64,000 nt of DNA, taken from positions 4,897,501 to 4,961,500 of the forward strand of contig JAEOAD010000035.1 in assembly GCA_036365145.1 (NCBI GenBank). Direction: 5' to 3'. Below, one piece after another: positions 22,774-33,261 of the stretch. Positions within the stretch are counted from its first letter, which is position 1. Each line of letters begins with the position of its first letter. Position numbers and translations under genes: made by a program. Below the pieces are notes generated by a model, which searched no databases, was not told where the DNA came from, and saw only the letters and a program-made list of their open reading frames with translations. Source of the DNA: Orientallactaga sibirica (Eukaryota > Chordata > Mammalia > Rodentia > Dipodidae).

Positions 22774-23110
22774 AGCTTTTTTTTTTTTTTTTTTTTTTTG
22801 GCAGAGCCAAAGGTATTTACACTTAAGAAACAAACTATTTATAAGTTGCACCGATAAAGTCTGTGTACAAACTTCTTCTCCAACTAAGCATTGTCTAATA
22901 GCAGCTGGGTATGACGGAGTAAATCAAATGGACGGAAGGAGTCCCGAGTAACATGCTTGTTGCAAGTGGCATTCACTCGTGGAAGGAAACCACCATCTAC
23001 CCTTCTTATTCTGTCTAGAGACCCGAGTTTCTGCAGAGTGACAATTCTCTCACCTTTACTACGTGCCTTCTCTTGAAATATGCACACTGTATTCCTGACA
23101 GCAGTATGTA
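22774..23110 (-). other. Poly-T-led sequence, possible retrocopy
   Basis: A T24 run (about 22776-22799) followed on the minus strand's upstream side by non-repetitive sequence with a 67-codon open frame (23087-22884) that stops shortly before the tail. That arrangement fits the 3' end of a processed cDNA. I do not recognise the peptide, there is no canonical AATAAA near the tail, and I found no target duplication. Confidence 0.35.
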
Positions 23111-23212
23111 TTTTTCTATGGGCAGATTTTTCACCTCACAGCTATGGCCTCCTTAGCATCTGCCAGCAGAAGGGAAGGCTGCAGTGCTTGGACTCACATG
23201 GTTAGAGAATTT

Positions 23213-23433
23213 AAAAAAATGTTTTTGTTATTTATGAAAGTGCAAAAGTGTGAGAGAGAATTGGTGTGCCAGGGCCTTCGCCACTGCCAACAAACTCCAG
23301 ATGTGTGCCCTTGCACAGCCTGTGCACATGTGTCACTTTGTGCATCTGGCTTACATGGGTTCTGGGGAGTCAAACCTGGGTCCTTGGGCTTTGCAGGCAA
23401 ATGCCTTCACCACTAAGCCATCTCTACAGCCCT
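23213..23433 (-). mobile_element. DIP-like SINE, form A
   Basis: Reverse copy with head CACTAAGCCATCTCTACAGC and a short T-rich tail at the left. Flanks GGTTAGAGAATTT (23200-23212) and AGTTAAAGAATTT (23434-23446) form a 13-bp target duplication with two differences. Confidence 0.85.
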
Positions 23434-23809
23434 AGTTAAAGAATTTGTTGAGTATATATCATTTATTGTATTCAACAGATGAAATCAGTATAGGCATCAT
23501 TCTCGACCTTTCTGAGACCGAGTCCTTCCCCAACATCCCCCTCCACCTTCCATTGCTTCCCCTGGCTCGTTCCTCTCACCACATCCTTCCTCATCTGCCA
23601 CACCACATCAGATGCTGTCTTTTATGTTATCCTCTACCCTTGCCTACAGCATCTACATTGAAATACGGTGATAAATAGGTTGGAAGAAGGATGCCATCCA
23701 TTTCTTTTGTATATATCAAACTTCTTTCTTCTTTTCTCTCTTTCCTTAGAAGTGCAGCAGTATCACTTAATGCAGTTCCTTGGAACTGTCCACAGGACTG
23801 CACAAGGAA

Positions 23810-23950
23810 GAAAACCCCAGCACTCGGGAGGCAGAGGTAGAGGAATCACCATGAGTTCAAGGCCACCCTGAGACCACACAGTGAATTCCAGGTGAGCCTG
23901 GGCTAGAGTGAGACCCGACCTCGAAACAAACAAACAAACAAACAAACAAA
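23810..23950 (+). mobile_element. B1 SINE, 5' part diverged
   Basis: CCCCAGCACTCGGGAGGCAG, then GGCCACCCTGAGACCACAC and a (CAAA)n tail. The first 40 bases of a standard B1 are not recognisable upstream of 23810. Confidence 0.8.
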
Positions 23951-23975
23951 GTTTCCTCCATAGTTAAAGAATTTT

Positions 23976-25404
23976 TTAAGTGGGGGGCTCTCTCAGGAAG
24001 GTGACTTTCCCCTATGCTCTCCTCCCTGGGAGGACACAGTGTGCTCTATGAACTACGGCCATGGAAATTGCTAAGAGTACAGACCCTGGGATCAGTAACC
24101 ATGCTTTCTAGTAAGATCTCTAGGTGACTCTTATATGCATTAGGTTAGGGAAGTGCTATTCTATGGAACACAACCCCAAACCACTTAATTGTGAACAAGT
24201 GAGACAGTTTTACATGACAGCAAGATGCCCTTGGGTTACTCTAGGAGTCTCACCTTGGTCCAGGATAACAGAAAAAAAAAAAAAATTACTAGGTTCTGTT
24301 TACCTGTTTGTGGCTCACTCCACATGCAGCAGGAACTTGGGCTGCCTGACCAGACTATCTGGGCCCTAATTCTGCTCAAGACTTCAACCAGAGGCTTGCA
24401 AACAAACTCATTCAAACCTGGATGGAAGAAAAGATAGATGGCTTAAATAGAAGCCAAGCTATGAAAGGGGGGACTAAGTCATACATGCTTAACCACTTAA
24501 GCATTCCTTCCTCAGTTTACCCAACTTCCTCTCTCTCCCCTAACTGATTCCTACACAGGATGACAAGTGTAATGACAAAGGCCGGCACTTCACAACTGAC
24601 TCAGAGAAAACTATCATACAGCTATTCTAAGGGCAAGAAGCTCTATTTGGATATAAATCACCTCCAAGTTTATTCTATATGCTCCCATCTGAAAACAGCA
24701 AGCATTCATACCACACAAGTATTAGAAAAATCCCCATAATGACTTGCTCATGGGAAAAAAAAACAATCCTGCATATTTCATTGATTCTCAGTAGATCTGT
24801 ACATTTTTTCACTTCACTTTACCACATCCCCTGATTACCACAAAGCCTGGGAAGCTGGGAGGCCTGTGGGGTACCACTGCTTCACCCGCTTTAGGGATAA
24901 GCAAGGACGTCCTGTGTGACTAAGCTAGCCCTTCCAACTTTACAGCTAGCAAGGGACAGCACTGTCCACACACGCAGCACAGCTACGAAGAATTCTCACC
25001 TTGCCCTTTGAAAGATTGCTGCTAGCTTATACTAGCAAAACATGTGAGTCTAGTTACTCCTCCCTGTGGTAAAATAACAGAGCAATTTGGAAACCATATT
25101 AAATACAGCCCCCAGTCATTACTCAGAAGTTGTTATTTCCGTTCTTTTTCCTATCCCTTTTTTCCTTCCCCTTTTTCTTTTTGGTGTGGGACGAACACTC
25201 ACCATGAGCTCGACCTTCGTGACAAATTTTCAGGGACACAATATATGATTGTTGAGTGTTGGTACAAAATTGTACAGCAGACCTCTAGAGTTTGTTTATC
25301 TTACTTGGCTGAAATTTATGCCCGTCAATTAGTCACTCACCATTTCCCCTCTGCCAACACCTGCAAAACAAAACCATCCTATGTTCTGATTCTATTTGAC
25401 TGTT
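23976..25404. other. No recognised element
   Basis: Single-copy-like sequence with an A13 run near 24271. Three or more frames of 70-135 codons (for example 25044-25451) lack domains or context. Confidence 0.35.
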
Positions 25405-25560
25405 GTAGTCAGCTCCCACAATTGGAATCATGTAATGTACATCTTTTGTGAGTGGTTTATTTCATTTAACATAATGTAGGCAAGGTTCATCCTTGCCCAC
25501 AGCACAATCCTCTTCATCTTCAAGTCTGAATAAAATCCACTGTGGGGGCATACTACAGGT
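25405..25560 (-). mobile_element. Old L1 3' region fragment
   Basis: TTGGAATCATGTAATGTAC, then TTTCATTTAACATAATGTAG and AAGGTTCATCCTTG match a block order common in reverse-oriented old mammalian L1 3' regions, followed by CTGAATAAAATCCACTGTG. Its extent on either side is uncertain. Confidence 0.55.
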
Positions 25561-26074
25561 TCTTAAATTATGGGTAGTGACTTCAGATGGGGTTGTGTAA
25601 CTTCTTGTGGGAGGGTCACACAAAATTTGCAAAAGTCCAAGTTTTCTAAATATGCAACAATTAAAAATAAATTCAAAATCGAATGCTTAGTGAGTCCAGT
25701 TTCATGTAGTACATGCCAACATTGCATCCCATGACTTTGCCACAGCCTTGGTTCCCAACACACACCGTGTACACTTGGCACTGCACATGTTGTCACACCA
25801 CTCAGCCCCAATGAATGCTGCGTGAAGCACCTGGCTAAGATTGGAGGCCAGCTGCTGTTATGAATTGCAGTGTTTTTATTCCACATACAGAGCTTTCTGC
25901 TTTTACAAAAAACATAATGGTTGAATTACAGAAAATATTTTAATATTTTCTGACTATCATTTCACATCCTGTAAAGATCAAGTTAGTATATCTTTTGATC
26001 GCATTGTTAGAACGGTTGCTTTTAAATTTTTCTGCTTGAATTGCTGACCTGAGTTTCATTTAAAAAATTAAATT

Positions 26075-26366
26075 AGGGCTGGGGAGATGGCTTAGCGGTT
26101 AAGGCGCCTGCCTCCTAAGCCTAAGAACGCTGGTTCCAATCTCCAGTGGTTCCAATCTCCAGGTCCCACGTTTAGCCATATGCAAAGTGACACAAGGGCT
26201 CAATGCCGCACTTGACCACAAGGGGGCGCATGCATCTGGATTTCGTTCGCAGCAGCTGAGAGGCTGCTGGCGTGCCCATTCTATCTGTCTTCCTCTCCCT
26301 CTCTCTCTCTCTCTCTGTCTCTCTCCAAAAAAAAAAAAAATTAAAATTAAAATTAAATAAATAAAT
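26075..26366 (+). mobile_element. DIP-like SINE, form B with duplicated B box
   Basis: GGTTCCAATCTCCA lies at 26132-26145 and 26148-26161, the same 16-bp-period duplication as at 18788. The middle ACAAGGGGGCGCATGCATCT is well conserved. The tail is A14 followed by (TTAAAA)n-like sequence. Confidence 0.9.
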
Positions 26367-26722
26367 TGTGGTGGTTTGATTCAGGTGTCCCCCATAAACT
26401 TCAAGTGTTCTGAATGCTAGGTTCCCAGCTGATGGCAACTTGGGAATTAACACCTTCTGGAGGCAAAGTATTGTTGGGGGTGGGCTTATGGGTATTATAG
26501 CCAGCTCCCCCTTGCCAGTGTTTGGCACACTCTCCTGTTGCTGTTGTCCACCTTATGTTGACCAGAGAGTGATGTCCACCCTCTGCTCATGCCATCGTTT
26601 TTCCTGCCATCATGGAGCTTCCCCCTCGAGCCTGTAAGCCAAAATAAACCTCTTTTTTCCCACAAGCTGCTCTTAGTCGGGTGATTTCTGTCAGCAATGC
26701 GAACCTGACTGCAACATAAATA
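26367..26722 (+). mobile_element. GTGGTTTGAAT-type rodent interspersed repeat
   Basis: Begins GTGGTGGTTTGATTCAGGTG, contains GGGCTTATGGGTATTATAGCC and ends with GTAAGCCAAAATAAACCTC and GTCAGCAATGCGAAC. It abuts the preceding SINE tail directly and looks nearly full length for this family (about 350 bp). Confidence 0.65.
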
Positions 26723-26883
26723 ATAAAAAAATTAAATTAATTTTGTCTTGTGATTAGCAAAGAATTTTCAACAATTTCTTAAATGTCACTAAATATCCTT
26801 CTGCCATTTTCTACTACATAGTTTTGCAAAGCAGCAGTCTCTGCCTTGATGATGATAAAATCAAAATATCAATTAAAAATAAA

Positions 26884-27027
26884 TTGGCTGGGCTGGGGAG
26901 ATGGCCCAGCAGTTAAAGGTGCTTACTTGCAAAGCCTGCTGGCCTAGGTTTGATTTCTCAGTACACTCACGAAGCCATGCATTTAGAGTTTGTTTGCAGT
27001 GCCAAGAGGCCCTGGTGTGCCCATACA

Positions 27028-27119
<92 letters not shown>

Positions 27120-27145
27120 CTCCTCACAAATAAAAAAAAGAATAT
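26884..27145 (+). mobile_element. DIP-like SINE, form C, with long (CT)n(TA)n
   Basis: Head GGCTGGGGAGATGGCCCAGC and TTACTTGCAAAGCCTG mark form C. The tail has expanded into (CT)n at 27028-27060 followed by (TA)n at 27061-27117. Confidence 0.85.
27028..27117 (+). repeat. (CT)n(TA)n compound microsatellite
   Basis: About 16 CT units passing directly into about 28 uninterrupted TA units within the SINE tail. Confidence 0.95.
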
Positions 27146-27336
27146 ATTTTAAAACAACAATCACTGAAGAATGTCAAAGATGCTCAATACCCTGTAATAT
27201 CAAATATTCAGTCAAGATTTAATTTTTTATATAAAAATAGGCATATCCATCTAATTAACATGCAAATTGGCTTTAGCTTTTGGTAAATAATCAAATTATC
27301 TGTATTTCAAATAATTATTTTAAAATGAGCTTTCTT

Positions 27337-27580
27337 TTTTGGAGAGACAGAGAGAGAGGGAGAGGAAGACAGATAGAGATGGGCGCACCAGCAGCCTTTC
27401 AGCTGCTGTGAACAAAATCCAGATGCATGCACCCCCTTGTGGTCAAGTGCAGCATTGCACCCTTGCATCACTGCATCTGGCTAAATGTGGGACCTGGAGA
27501 TTGGAACCGCTGGAGATTGGAACCAGCGTTCTTAGGCTTAGGAGGCAGGCGCCTTAACCGCTAAGCCATCTCTCCAACCT
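27337..27580 (-). mobile_element. DIP-like SINE, form B with duplicated B box
   Basis: On the plus strand TGGAGATTGGAACC appears at 27495-27508 and 27511-27524, the reverse of the 16-bp B-box duplication. A perfect 15-bp target duplication AAAATGAGCTTTCTT lies at 27322-27336 and 27581-27595, so the insertion is young. Confidence 0.93.
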
Positions 27581-27675
27581 AAAATGAGCTTTCTTGTGAT
27601 TCACTGTCAGATGGAAAGAAGTTTCAAGTAGAAAGTTAAGAAATCTTGTAGATACAGACCACACCTCCGTCAGTA

Positions 27676-27850
27676 AAATGGGGGTAGGGAGTGTGTATGG
27701 GTGTGCCAGGGCTTCTTGCCACTGTAAATGAACACTGGACAGGTGCCACTCTTTGTGTCCTGCTTACATGGGTGACTTGGGAATTGAACTTGAGCCAACA
27801 TACTGGTCTCAAGTAAGTGCCTATAGCCACTGAGCCATCTTCCCAACCCC
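27676..27850 (-). mobile_element. DIP-like SINE, diverged
   Basis: Reverse body with GGTGTGCCAGGGCTTCTTGCC and head CACTGAGCCATCTTCCCAAC. The tail is eroded and no (CT)n remains. Confidence 0.7.
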
Positions 27851-27954
27851 ATTCTGACCATCTGATTTCAAGTCTTTCTACTAAATCCTCCAAAGTAGGA
27901 ATTCATCTCTCCATGAAAGACATATCTTTGTCCCCTCCTTTAAGAGTTACTACA

Positions 27955-28203
27955 GGGCTGGAGAGATTGCATAGTGGTTAAGTGCTTGCCTATGAAGCCT
28001 AAGGACCCCGGTTCAAGGCTCCATTCCGCAGTACCCATGTAAGCCAGATGCACAAGGTGGTGCATGCATCTGGAGTTCGTTTGCAGTGGCTACAGGCCCT
28101 GGTAACCAATTCTCAATCTCTCTCTCTCTCTCTCTCTCTCTCAATCTCTTTCTCTCTCTCCCCCACCCCAAAATAAACAAGTAAATAAATAAATGAATAA
28201 AAT
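27955..28203 (+). mobile_element. DIP-like SINE, form A
   Basis: Head GGCTGGAGAGATTGCATAGTG, middle GCATCTGGAGTTCGTTTGC, pyrimidine tract 28110-28164 and an (AAAT)n tail. A small insertion disturbs the B-box region (28012-28032). Confidence 0.85.
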
Positions 28204-28275
28204 GGTGTGTAAGTTCTTTTTCACATGACCTTGACTCAGAGCCTTTTCTTCAGGCAATCCTGTGTTTTTCCTTAA

Positions 28276-28495
28276 TGATTTTATTATTTATTTACTTGAG
28301 AGAGAGATAGAGAGAGAAAGAGGCAGATAAAGAGAAAGAGAGAATGGGCATGCCAGAGCCTCTAGCCACTGCAAAGGAACTCCAGATGCATGCACTACTT
28401 TGTACATCTTTGTACATGGGTCCTGGGGAATCGAACCAGGGTCCTTAGGTTTCGCAGGCAAATGCCTTAACCATGAAGCCATTTCCTCAGCCCTA
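28276..28495 (-). mobile_element. DIP-like SINE, form A
   Basis: Reverse copy from a TTATTTATTTACTTGAGAG tail to head GAAGCCATTTCCTCAGCCC. GGCAATCCTGT before and GACAATCCTGT after suggest a target duplication. An internal TTTGTACATC repeat lies near 28402-28415. Confidence 0.85.
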
Positions 28496-28723
28496 GACAA
28501 TCCTGTTTTCAATGTACAGATCATATTGATTTAATTTCCTAATATTCCAATACCACTTGAATGAGCAAAAGCTGGGAAGACCACAGCTCCCTTTTAAATG
28601 TTTACTTCCAGGTGACCAGATCTCCGCTCATGTGAAACTGCCATTCTTTCCTGTTATTTCACTTATTCTGCACCAATAAAGGAGGAATACATTATCTACT
28701 TGCTAAATTTACAAAGAATAAAC

Positions 28724-28823
28724 TGACTGGGCGTGGTGGTGCATGCCTTTAATCCCAGCACTTGGGAAGCATAGGTAGGAGAATCACTGTGAGTTCGAGG
28801 CCACCCTGAGATTACATAGTGAA
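28724..28823 (+). mobile_element. B1 SINE, 3' truncated, part of a chimera
   Basis: Good B1 5' part (GACTGGGCGTGGTGGTGCAT through GGCCACCCTGAGATTACAT) that stops abruptly at about 28823. It is joined to a reverse DIP-like SINE piece, so its own A-rich tail is absent. Confidence 0.8.
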
Positions 28824-28894
28824 TATGGGTAATCAAACCAGGGTCCTTAGGCTTCACAGGCAAGCGCTTAACCACTAAGCCATCTCTTCAGCCT
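28824..28894 (-). mobile_element. DIP-like SINE head fragment joined to B1
   Basis: Contains only the promoter half in reverse (AATCAAACCAGGGTCCTTAG, then CACTAAGCCATCTCTTCAGC). The body and tail are missing at the junction with B1. Confidence 0.8.
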
Positions 28895-28929
28895 AATACT
28901 ATATGATATTTGGAGATAAGACCTGTAAG

Positions 28930-29265
28930 GCCTTGCAGAGCATCCCCTTTTCACTCTCTTGAAACTGCCCACCCAATGGAAAGATGCCCAAGAGAGGAAA
29001 CCACAGAATGAATCGAGTTGATAGCTGATGGCAAGGCTCCATGTGCAAATGAGGCCACTGTCAACCTTCTAGGCCCCATTAAGTTGTCAGGTGATGTCAG
29101 CCTTACAGGTGACTCCAGGTATGACCAACAGAAGAACCACCCAGCTGACCCAAGCCACCCAAAGAATCAAGAAAAGTGATAGATCATTGTGTGAAGCCAC
29201 TGAACTGTGTGGGGTTTTTGCTCCACTAGGAAGGCTACCTTGTATAAGAAGTGTGCTTCTCTGAA
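28930..29265 (+). mobile_element. MLT1-like LTR 3' part, old
   Basis: CAGAAGAACCACCCAGCTGA followed by GTGTGAAGCCACTGAACTG and GGGGTTTTTGC matches the end of mammalian MLT1 LTRs. It is strongly diverged, and the left boundary is a guess. Confidence 0.5.
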
Positions 29266-29269
29266 CACA

Positions 29270-30000
29270 CAAAAGCTTTCTCCAGAACTTGTCCCTCCAT
29301 ATAACAGCCCTGTGTCTTTGTTTTTAACCTAAAACTGCCCCAGCTTTCTGCTTTTATAGAGCAGTGTCTTTTCCTTCCTTCACTCAATTACTCTAGTGTG
29401 AATCTACTTAATTTTTCATGGAGAATTTTTAGAAGTTACAGTTGACTAAGCTCATTTCCCTTTTTATATTGTCCTCTTAACTAAAAGCATATCCCCCCTT
29501 TTTTCCCCACACATTCCACCACTGACAATATCTTCCTTTCCTCCCATATTTGCTAAAGTAATTGAACTGCAGTTGGGGAAGATATAGGTTTCTTGCAAGA
29601 GGAAATGCATTTCGCCCAGACAAGTCCTTATCTTGCAGATGGCATACACTACTCTGGCTGTGCCTAGCTAGGCATGGAGGCTAACTAGCTGCTAATTAGA
29701 GATAGGCAAGCCTCAGAGGGATTTAACCCAGATTCCAATTTTCAAATGGGACTTGTGTATTTGGATTTGGATTTAGTTTGGACAAAAACTTCCCTTTGCT
29801 CATTAACGTAAAGCTCTTGTTCTTAAACCCAGCCAAAATGCTGCACTCTCTAATGCATAGGAACACACACACAATAAAATTGGCATACTCTTTTTAAGTC
29901 CATTTAGTGTTTATGTTTATATTTACATATCCCAGCTGAAGGAAAATTGTATATTCATGCATGGAATCACACCCCCTTCCTACATTAGCACAAAAACTTT
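29270..30000. other. No recognised element
   Basis: AT-rich single-copy-like DNA. No gene, RNA or repeat call. Confidence 0.4.
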
Positions 30001-30014
30001 CTGTTTTAGGGTTT

Positions 30015-30235
30015 GTTTTTTTAAAGATTTTTATTATTTATTTATTTGAGACAGAGAGAGGGAAAAAGAGAGAGGGAGAGGGAGAATGGGCACTCCAGAG
30101 CCTCTAGACACTGCAGACGAACTCCAGATGTGTGTACCCCCTTGTGCATCTGGCTTACGTGGGATCTGGAGAATCGAACCGGGGTCCTTAGGCTTCGCAG
30201 GTATGTGCCTTAACCGCTAAGCCATCTCTCCAGCC
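30015..30235 (-). mobile_element. DIP-like SINE, form A, well preserved
   Basis: Reverse copy with ATTTATTTATTTGAG tail side, B box GGAGAATCGAACCGGGGTCC and head CCGCTAAGCCATCTCTCCAG. A perfect 14-bp target duplication CTGTTTTAGGGTTT lies at 30001-30014 and 30236-30249. Confidence 0.93.
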
Positions 30236-30249
30236 CTGTTTTAGGGTTT

Positions 30250-32087
30250 TGAGGGATGTTTTTGTTGTTTCTCAAGGGGTATTTTTCTGCACTATTTTCA
30301 GGGAACTTTTTAGTGACCCGCACTGTATGGAAACTCAAAGGGGTACTCACTAAATGTGTTTTTGATCTATGTGGATGATTAACATTCCAACTATATTTTT
30401 ACAGATTCACTGGGTTACATTGAAAGGTTAATCAAATGAAATCAGTTGATAGCTTATTGTATATTTGTTCATTTAATCCTTAATGCAATCATATGAAATG
30501 AGACTGGTATATATGTGTTACAGATATATTTAAGGGGAAAGAGAGGTGTTTTTCACTACACCATGCTGGTGCCCTGTGTTTTCTTGGTCTTAATATATTA
30601 AAGTATAGCTCTGATAAAACAGGAGTCATCTATGAGAAGTTCTTCTACCATAAAGACTTAAGTATTGACCATGTCAGTTTGAAAGAAAACACATTTGCAT
30701 AAATAACAATGGAGACATGGAGTTTAGGAGACTAAGGCTTCAATATCATCTAATCCAAGTGCTTCATTGTGCATGTGATGACCAAAAATGTCAGGAAATA
30801 TGTGATATTGTTTGTGAAGGGAAAGGTTATTGGGTAACTTTGTTGAGATCCAGTTACAGTCTGCATACTAAGTCACATGGTGCCAGGCAGTGGAATAAAA
30901 GTGAGTCACGCCTTAGAGGTCGACTTGACTACCCACAGGTTCTCTCAGCATTTATCATGCTGAATTCATGGAAATCCAGAGCAGAGCCCTCAGCCTTATG
31001 GACACTGGAATCTTCATTTACTTGTCATGAGAGCAAAGGAGGAATCTATCTGTAAGGGATCAGATTCTATTAACCAAGCTCACAGTGTGAAATACTATGG
31101 CCCAAAGTTGAGACGTACTTGACATGAGGAATGCCGTGATTTCTCCTCTGCCAAACATAGAGCAGGATAGTCCAAGGATTGAAATGTATTCCTGACACAG
31201 CCACGGACCAAAACCAAAACAAGCAAAGTCCAGAGAGCAATGAAAGCAGAAGCCGTGGACAGATCTGCAGGACCAGAATCGAGGAAGGCAGGTGAGCACG
31301 TCACAACTTCACACCATTGACAATTGGGTCCAGATACCATTGCCACAGTTGGCTTACCTGTTCAAGTTAAGCCTGGTATATAGCTCCCACACGTAAGCAA
31401 GACCTCTCTCTCTTTAGCTCTCTACTTCTACCAGTTGTGATAAGCAAACATGTCTTCAGACATGGACAAACTTGCCTCCTGCTGAGAATGACAGAGGAAA
31501 TCAAAATGCTCATTAGGAAAGGAGAGCCCCCAAAGACAGGCCGCACCATAAAACCAAATACGTAGGCAGAATATATGCTTATGAACAGAAGCAAACCATC
31601 ATCACCATCAGGTCTAGCCAGCTTCTCTCACACCAAGCCCAGTGGAAAGAAGAACCAGATGAAGTGATGTATCCAGAGCCCTGGCCAAGTACTCAGCTGG
31701 CACACAGAGTCAGATCAGTGACTCCGAGATCCCAATGAGCCATCTCTACCTCCAGGTTTCACAAGGACATCTTTATGCTATTTCTGCCTTCCATGGACAA
31801 ATGTGAGCAATCTCGTAAACCTGACTCATAAGCCAGGTGAATTTGGTTGAGAACACGTTACAGTTTGCATTCTAATGCACCCAATTTTATATCTCATTCA
31901 CATCATCATGTTAGTATAGAATCTGGTACCAACTAGATGCTGAACAAAGTGTCAACGAATGAGTAAATGATGAAAGGGCAAATGGACAATCTGGAGTGAG
32001 CACCTTTCATGTGCTGGGTTCTGAGCAAGGCTTGATGGTCTGTGGGTTTTAGTATCACTAATAGTTAGGTTTAGATCTTTGAAAAGG
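30250..32087. other. Longest stretch without a recognised element
   Basis: About 1.8 kb of single-copy-like DNA. A 112-codon plus-strand frame (30717-31055) and 75-83-codon minus frames show no domains. An L2/MIR-like end is faintly suggested at 31910-31985. This is the region where a missed exon or conserved element would be easiest to test. Confidence 0.35.
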
Positions 32088-32289
32088 AGCTGGAGAGATT
32101 GCTCAATGGATAAAGTGCTTGTAACTCAAACACAAGGACCTCAGTTTGGATCCCCAGAACCCACATAAAGCCAGGGATGGCAGCACATGCCTGTAATTCC
32201 AGTGCCGAGGAGCTGGAGATCCCCGGGGCAAGCTGGCTAGCTACTCTAGACAAGTAAGAGAACTTTAGATTCAGTTTCAAAAACAATAT
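32088..32289 (+). mobile_element. B4 SINE, left part
   Basis: Head GCTGGAGAGATTGCTCAATGG, B-box region GTTTGGATCCCCAGAACCC, then AGCACATGCCTGTAATTCCAG. A SINE at 32294 and another B4 interrupt it; a 3' tail with AGCAACCGAGGAAGACAC resumes at 32848. Confidence 0.7.
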
Positions 32290-32293
32290 GGTA

Positions 32294-32529
32294 GAGGTCT
32301 GGACGGATGGCTTATCAGTTAAGGTGCTTGTCTGCAAAGCCAAATGACCCAGGTTCGATTCCCCAAGACCCACTTAAGCCAGATAAACAAGATGACACAT
32401 GTGTCTGGAGTTCATTTGCAGTGGCTGGAGGCCCTAGAGTGCCCCTTCTCTCTGTCTCTTAAATAATATAATATAATATAATATAATATAATATAATATA
32501 ATATAATATAATAAATATAATATAATATA
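32294..32529 (+). mobile_element. DIP-like SINE, form A, with pentanucleotide tail
   Basis: Head GTCTGGACGGATGGCTTATC, B box GGTTCGATTCCCC, middle GTGTCTGGAGTTCATTTGC. The tail has become a (TAATA)n array (about 32463-32527). Confidence 0.85.
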
Positions 32530-32823
32530 TACTGGGAAAATAGCTGTGTGGATAAAGGCACTTGCTGCCAACTGGAGTTCAGAGCCCTTGCACCAGTGTA
32601 AAGGCTGAACACAAACGTGGCACATTGCAAAACACCTGTGGCAAAGGAGGATGGAGTCAGGAGAATCTCTAAGCTCATGGGTCAGCTAACGTGGCATTCC
32701 CAGAAGCAGACAACAGTAAGAAAGATCCTGTATCAAACAAGGTACAGGAGAGGACAGACACCCCAAGGTTGTCCTCTGACCTCCACACAAACATCATGGC
32801 ACATGTGTGCCCATACACACACA
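32530..32823 (+). mobile_element. B4 SINE, complete, nested
   Basis: Has a head, a B1-like middle (AGGAGGATGGAGTCAGGAGA) and the 3' signature GACACCCCAAGGTTGTCCTC with CA-rich end. A 175-codon frame (32617-33144) runs across this element and its neighbour and is not a gene. Confidence 0.7.
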
Positions 32824-32847
32824 TCATATACACAAAACAAAATTAAT

Positions 32848-32960
32848 AGCTGGAAAGCAACCGAGGAAGACACTTGCCATCAACCTCTAGTGTACCCGTG
32901 TGTGCACACATACACACTCACACGAACATGTGTACACACATGTCCACACATATACACTGT
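32848..32960 (+). mobile_element. B4 SINE 3' tail of the split copy
   Basis: GCAACCGAGGAAGACACTTG followed by CA-rich sequence. Best read as the displaced 3' end of the B4 at 32088-32289. Confidence 0.55.
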
Positions 32961-32974
32961 GCAAGGCCTCGTCC

Positions 32975-33260
32975 TTGGCTATGGGACTTTGGAAATGTCA
33001 CATAACTTCTCTGAGATTCAAGTTTCTTTCATAGTAAATACAAGTTACAATGTCACCTTTAGTACATTGTATGCTTCCTTATTTTACTTTTCTCATCTGC
33101 TTGAACATAAAATGGCCATTAAATTGTGCTGCCCTGTAGCATGAATCTTTCACAGGTCTCCTCATTTTCCAGATAATAGACAGGACAACAAAGGTGTCAT
33201 GTGATTTGCTTGGGGACAAAGTTCTACTGGTGACAAAAGGCTGGATTCATCGTACTCTGA
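32975..33260. mobile_element. MIR-like fragments
   Basis: GGAAATGTCACATAACTTCTCTGAG (about 32990-33015) resembles a plus-strand MIR core, and TCATTTTCCAGATAATAGAC (about 33162) with GTCATGTGATTTGCTTGG resembles a minus-strand one. Both are very diverged. Confidence 0.35.
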
Positions 33261-33261
33261 C

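Noticed and set aside
30717..31055. 112-codon frame in the longest repeat-free stretch
   Set aside because: No domain or signal is visible and no flanking splice signals frame it convincingly. A protein search could change this.
32617..33144. 175-codon open frame, the longest in the window
   Set aside because: It runs through a B4 SINE, its CA-rich tail, a second B4 tail and an MIR-like fragment, so it is repeat sequence read as protein.
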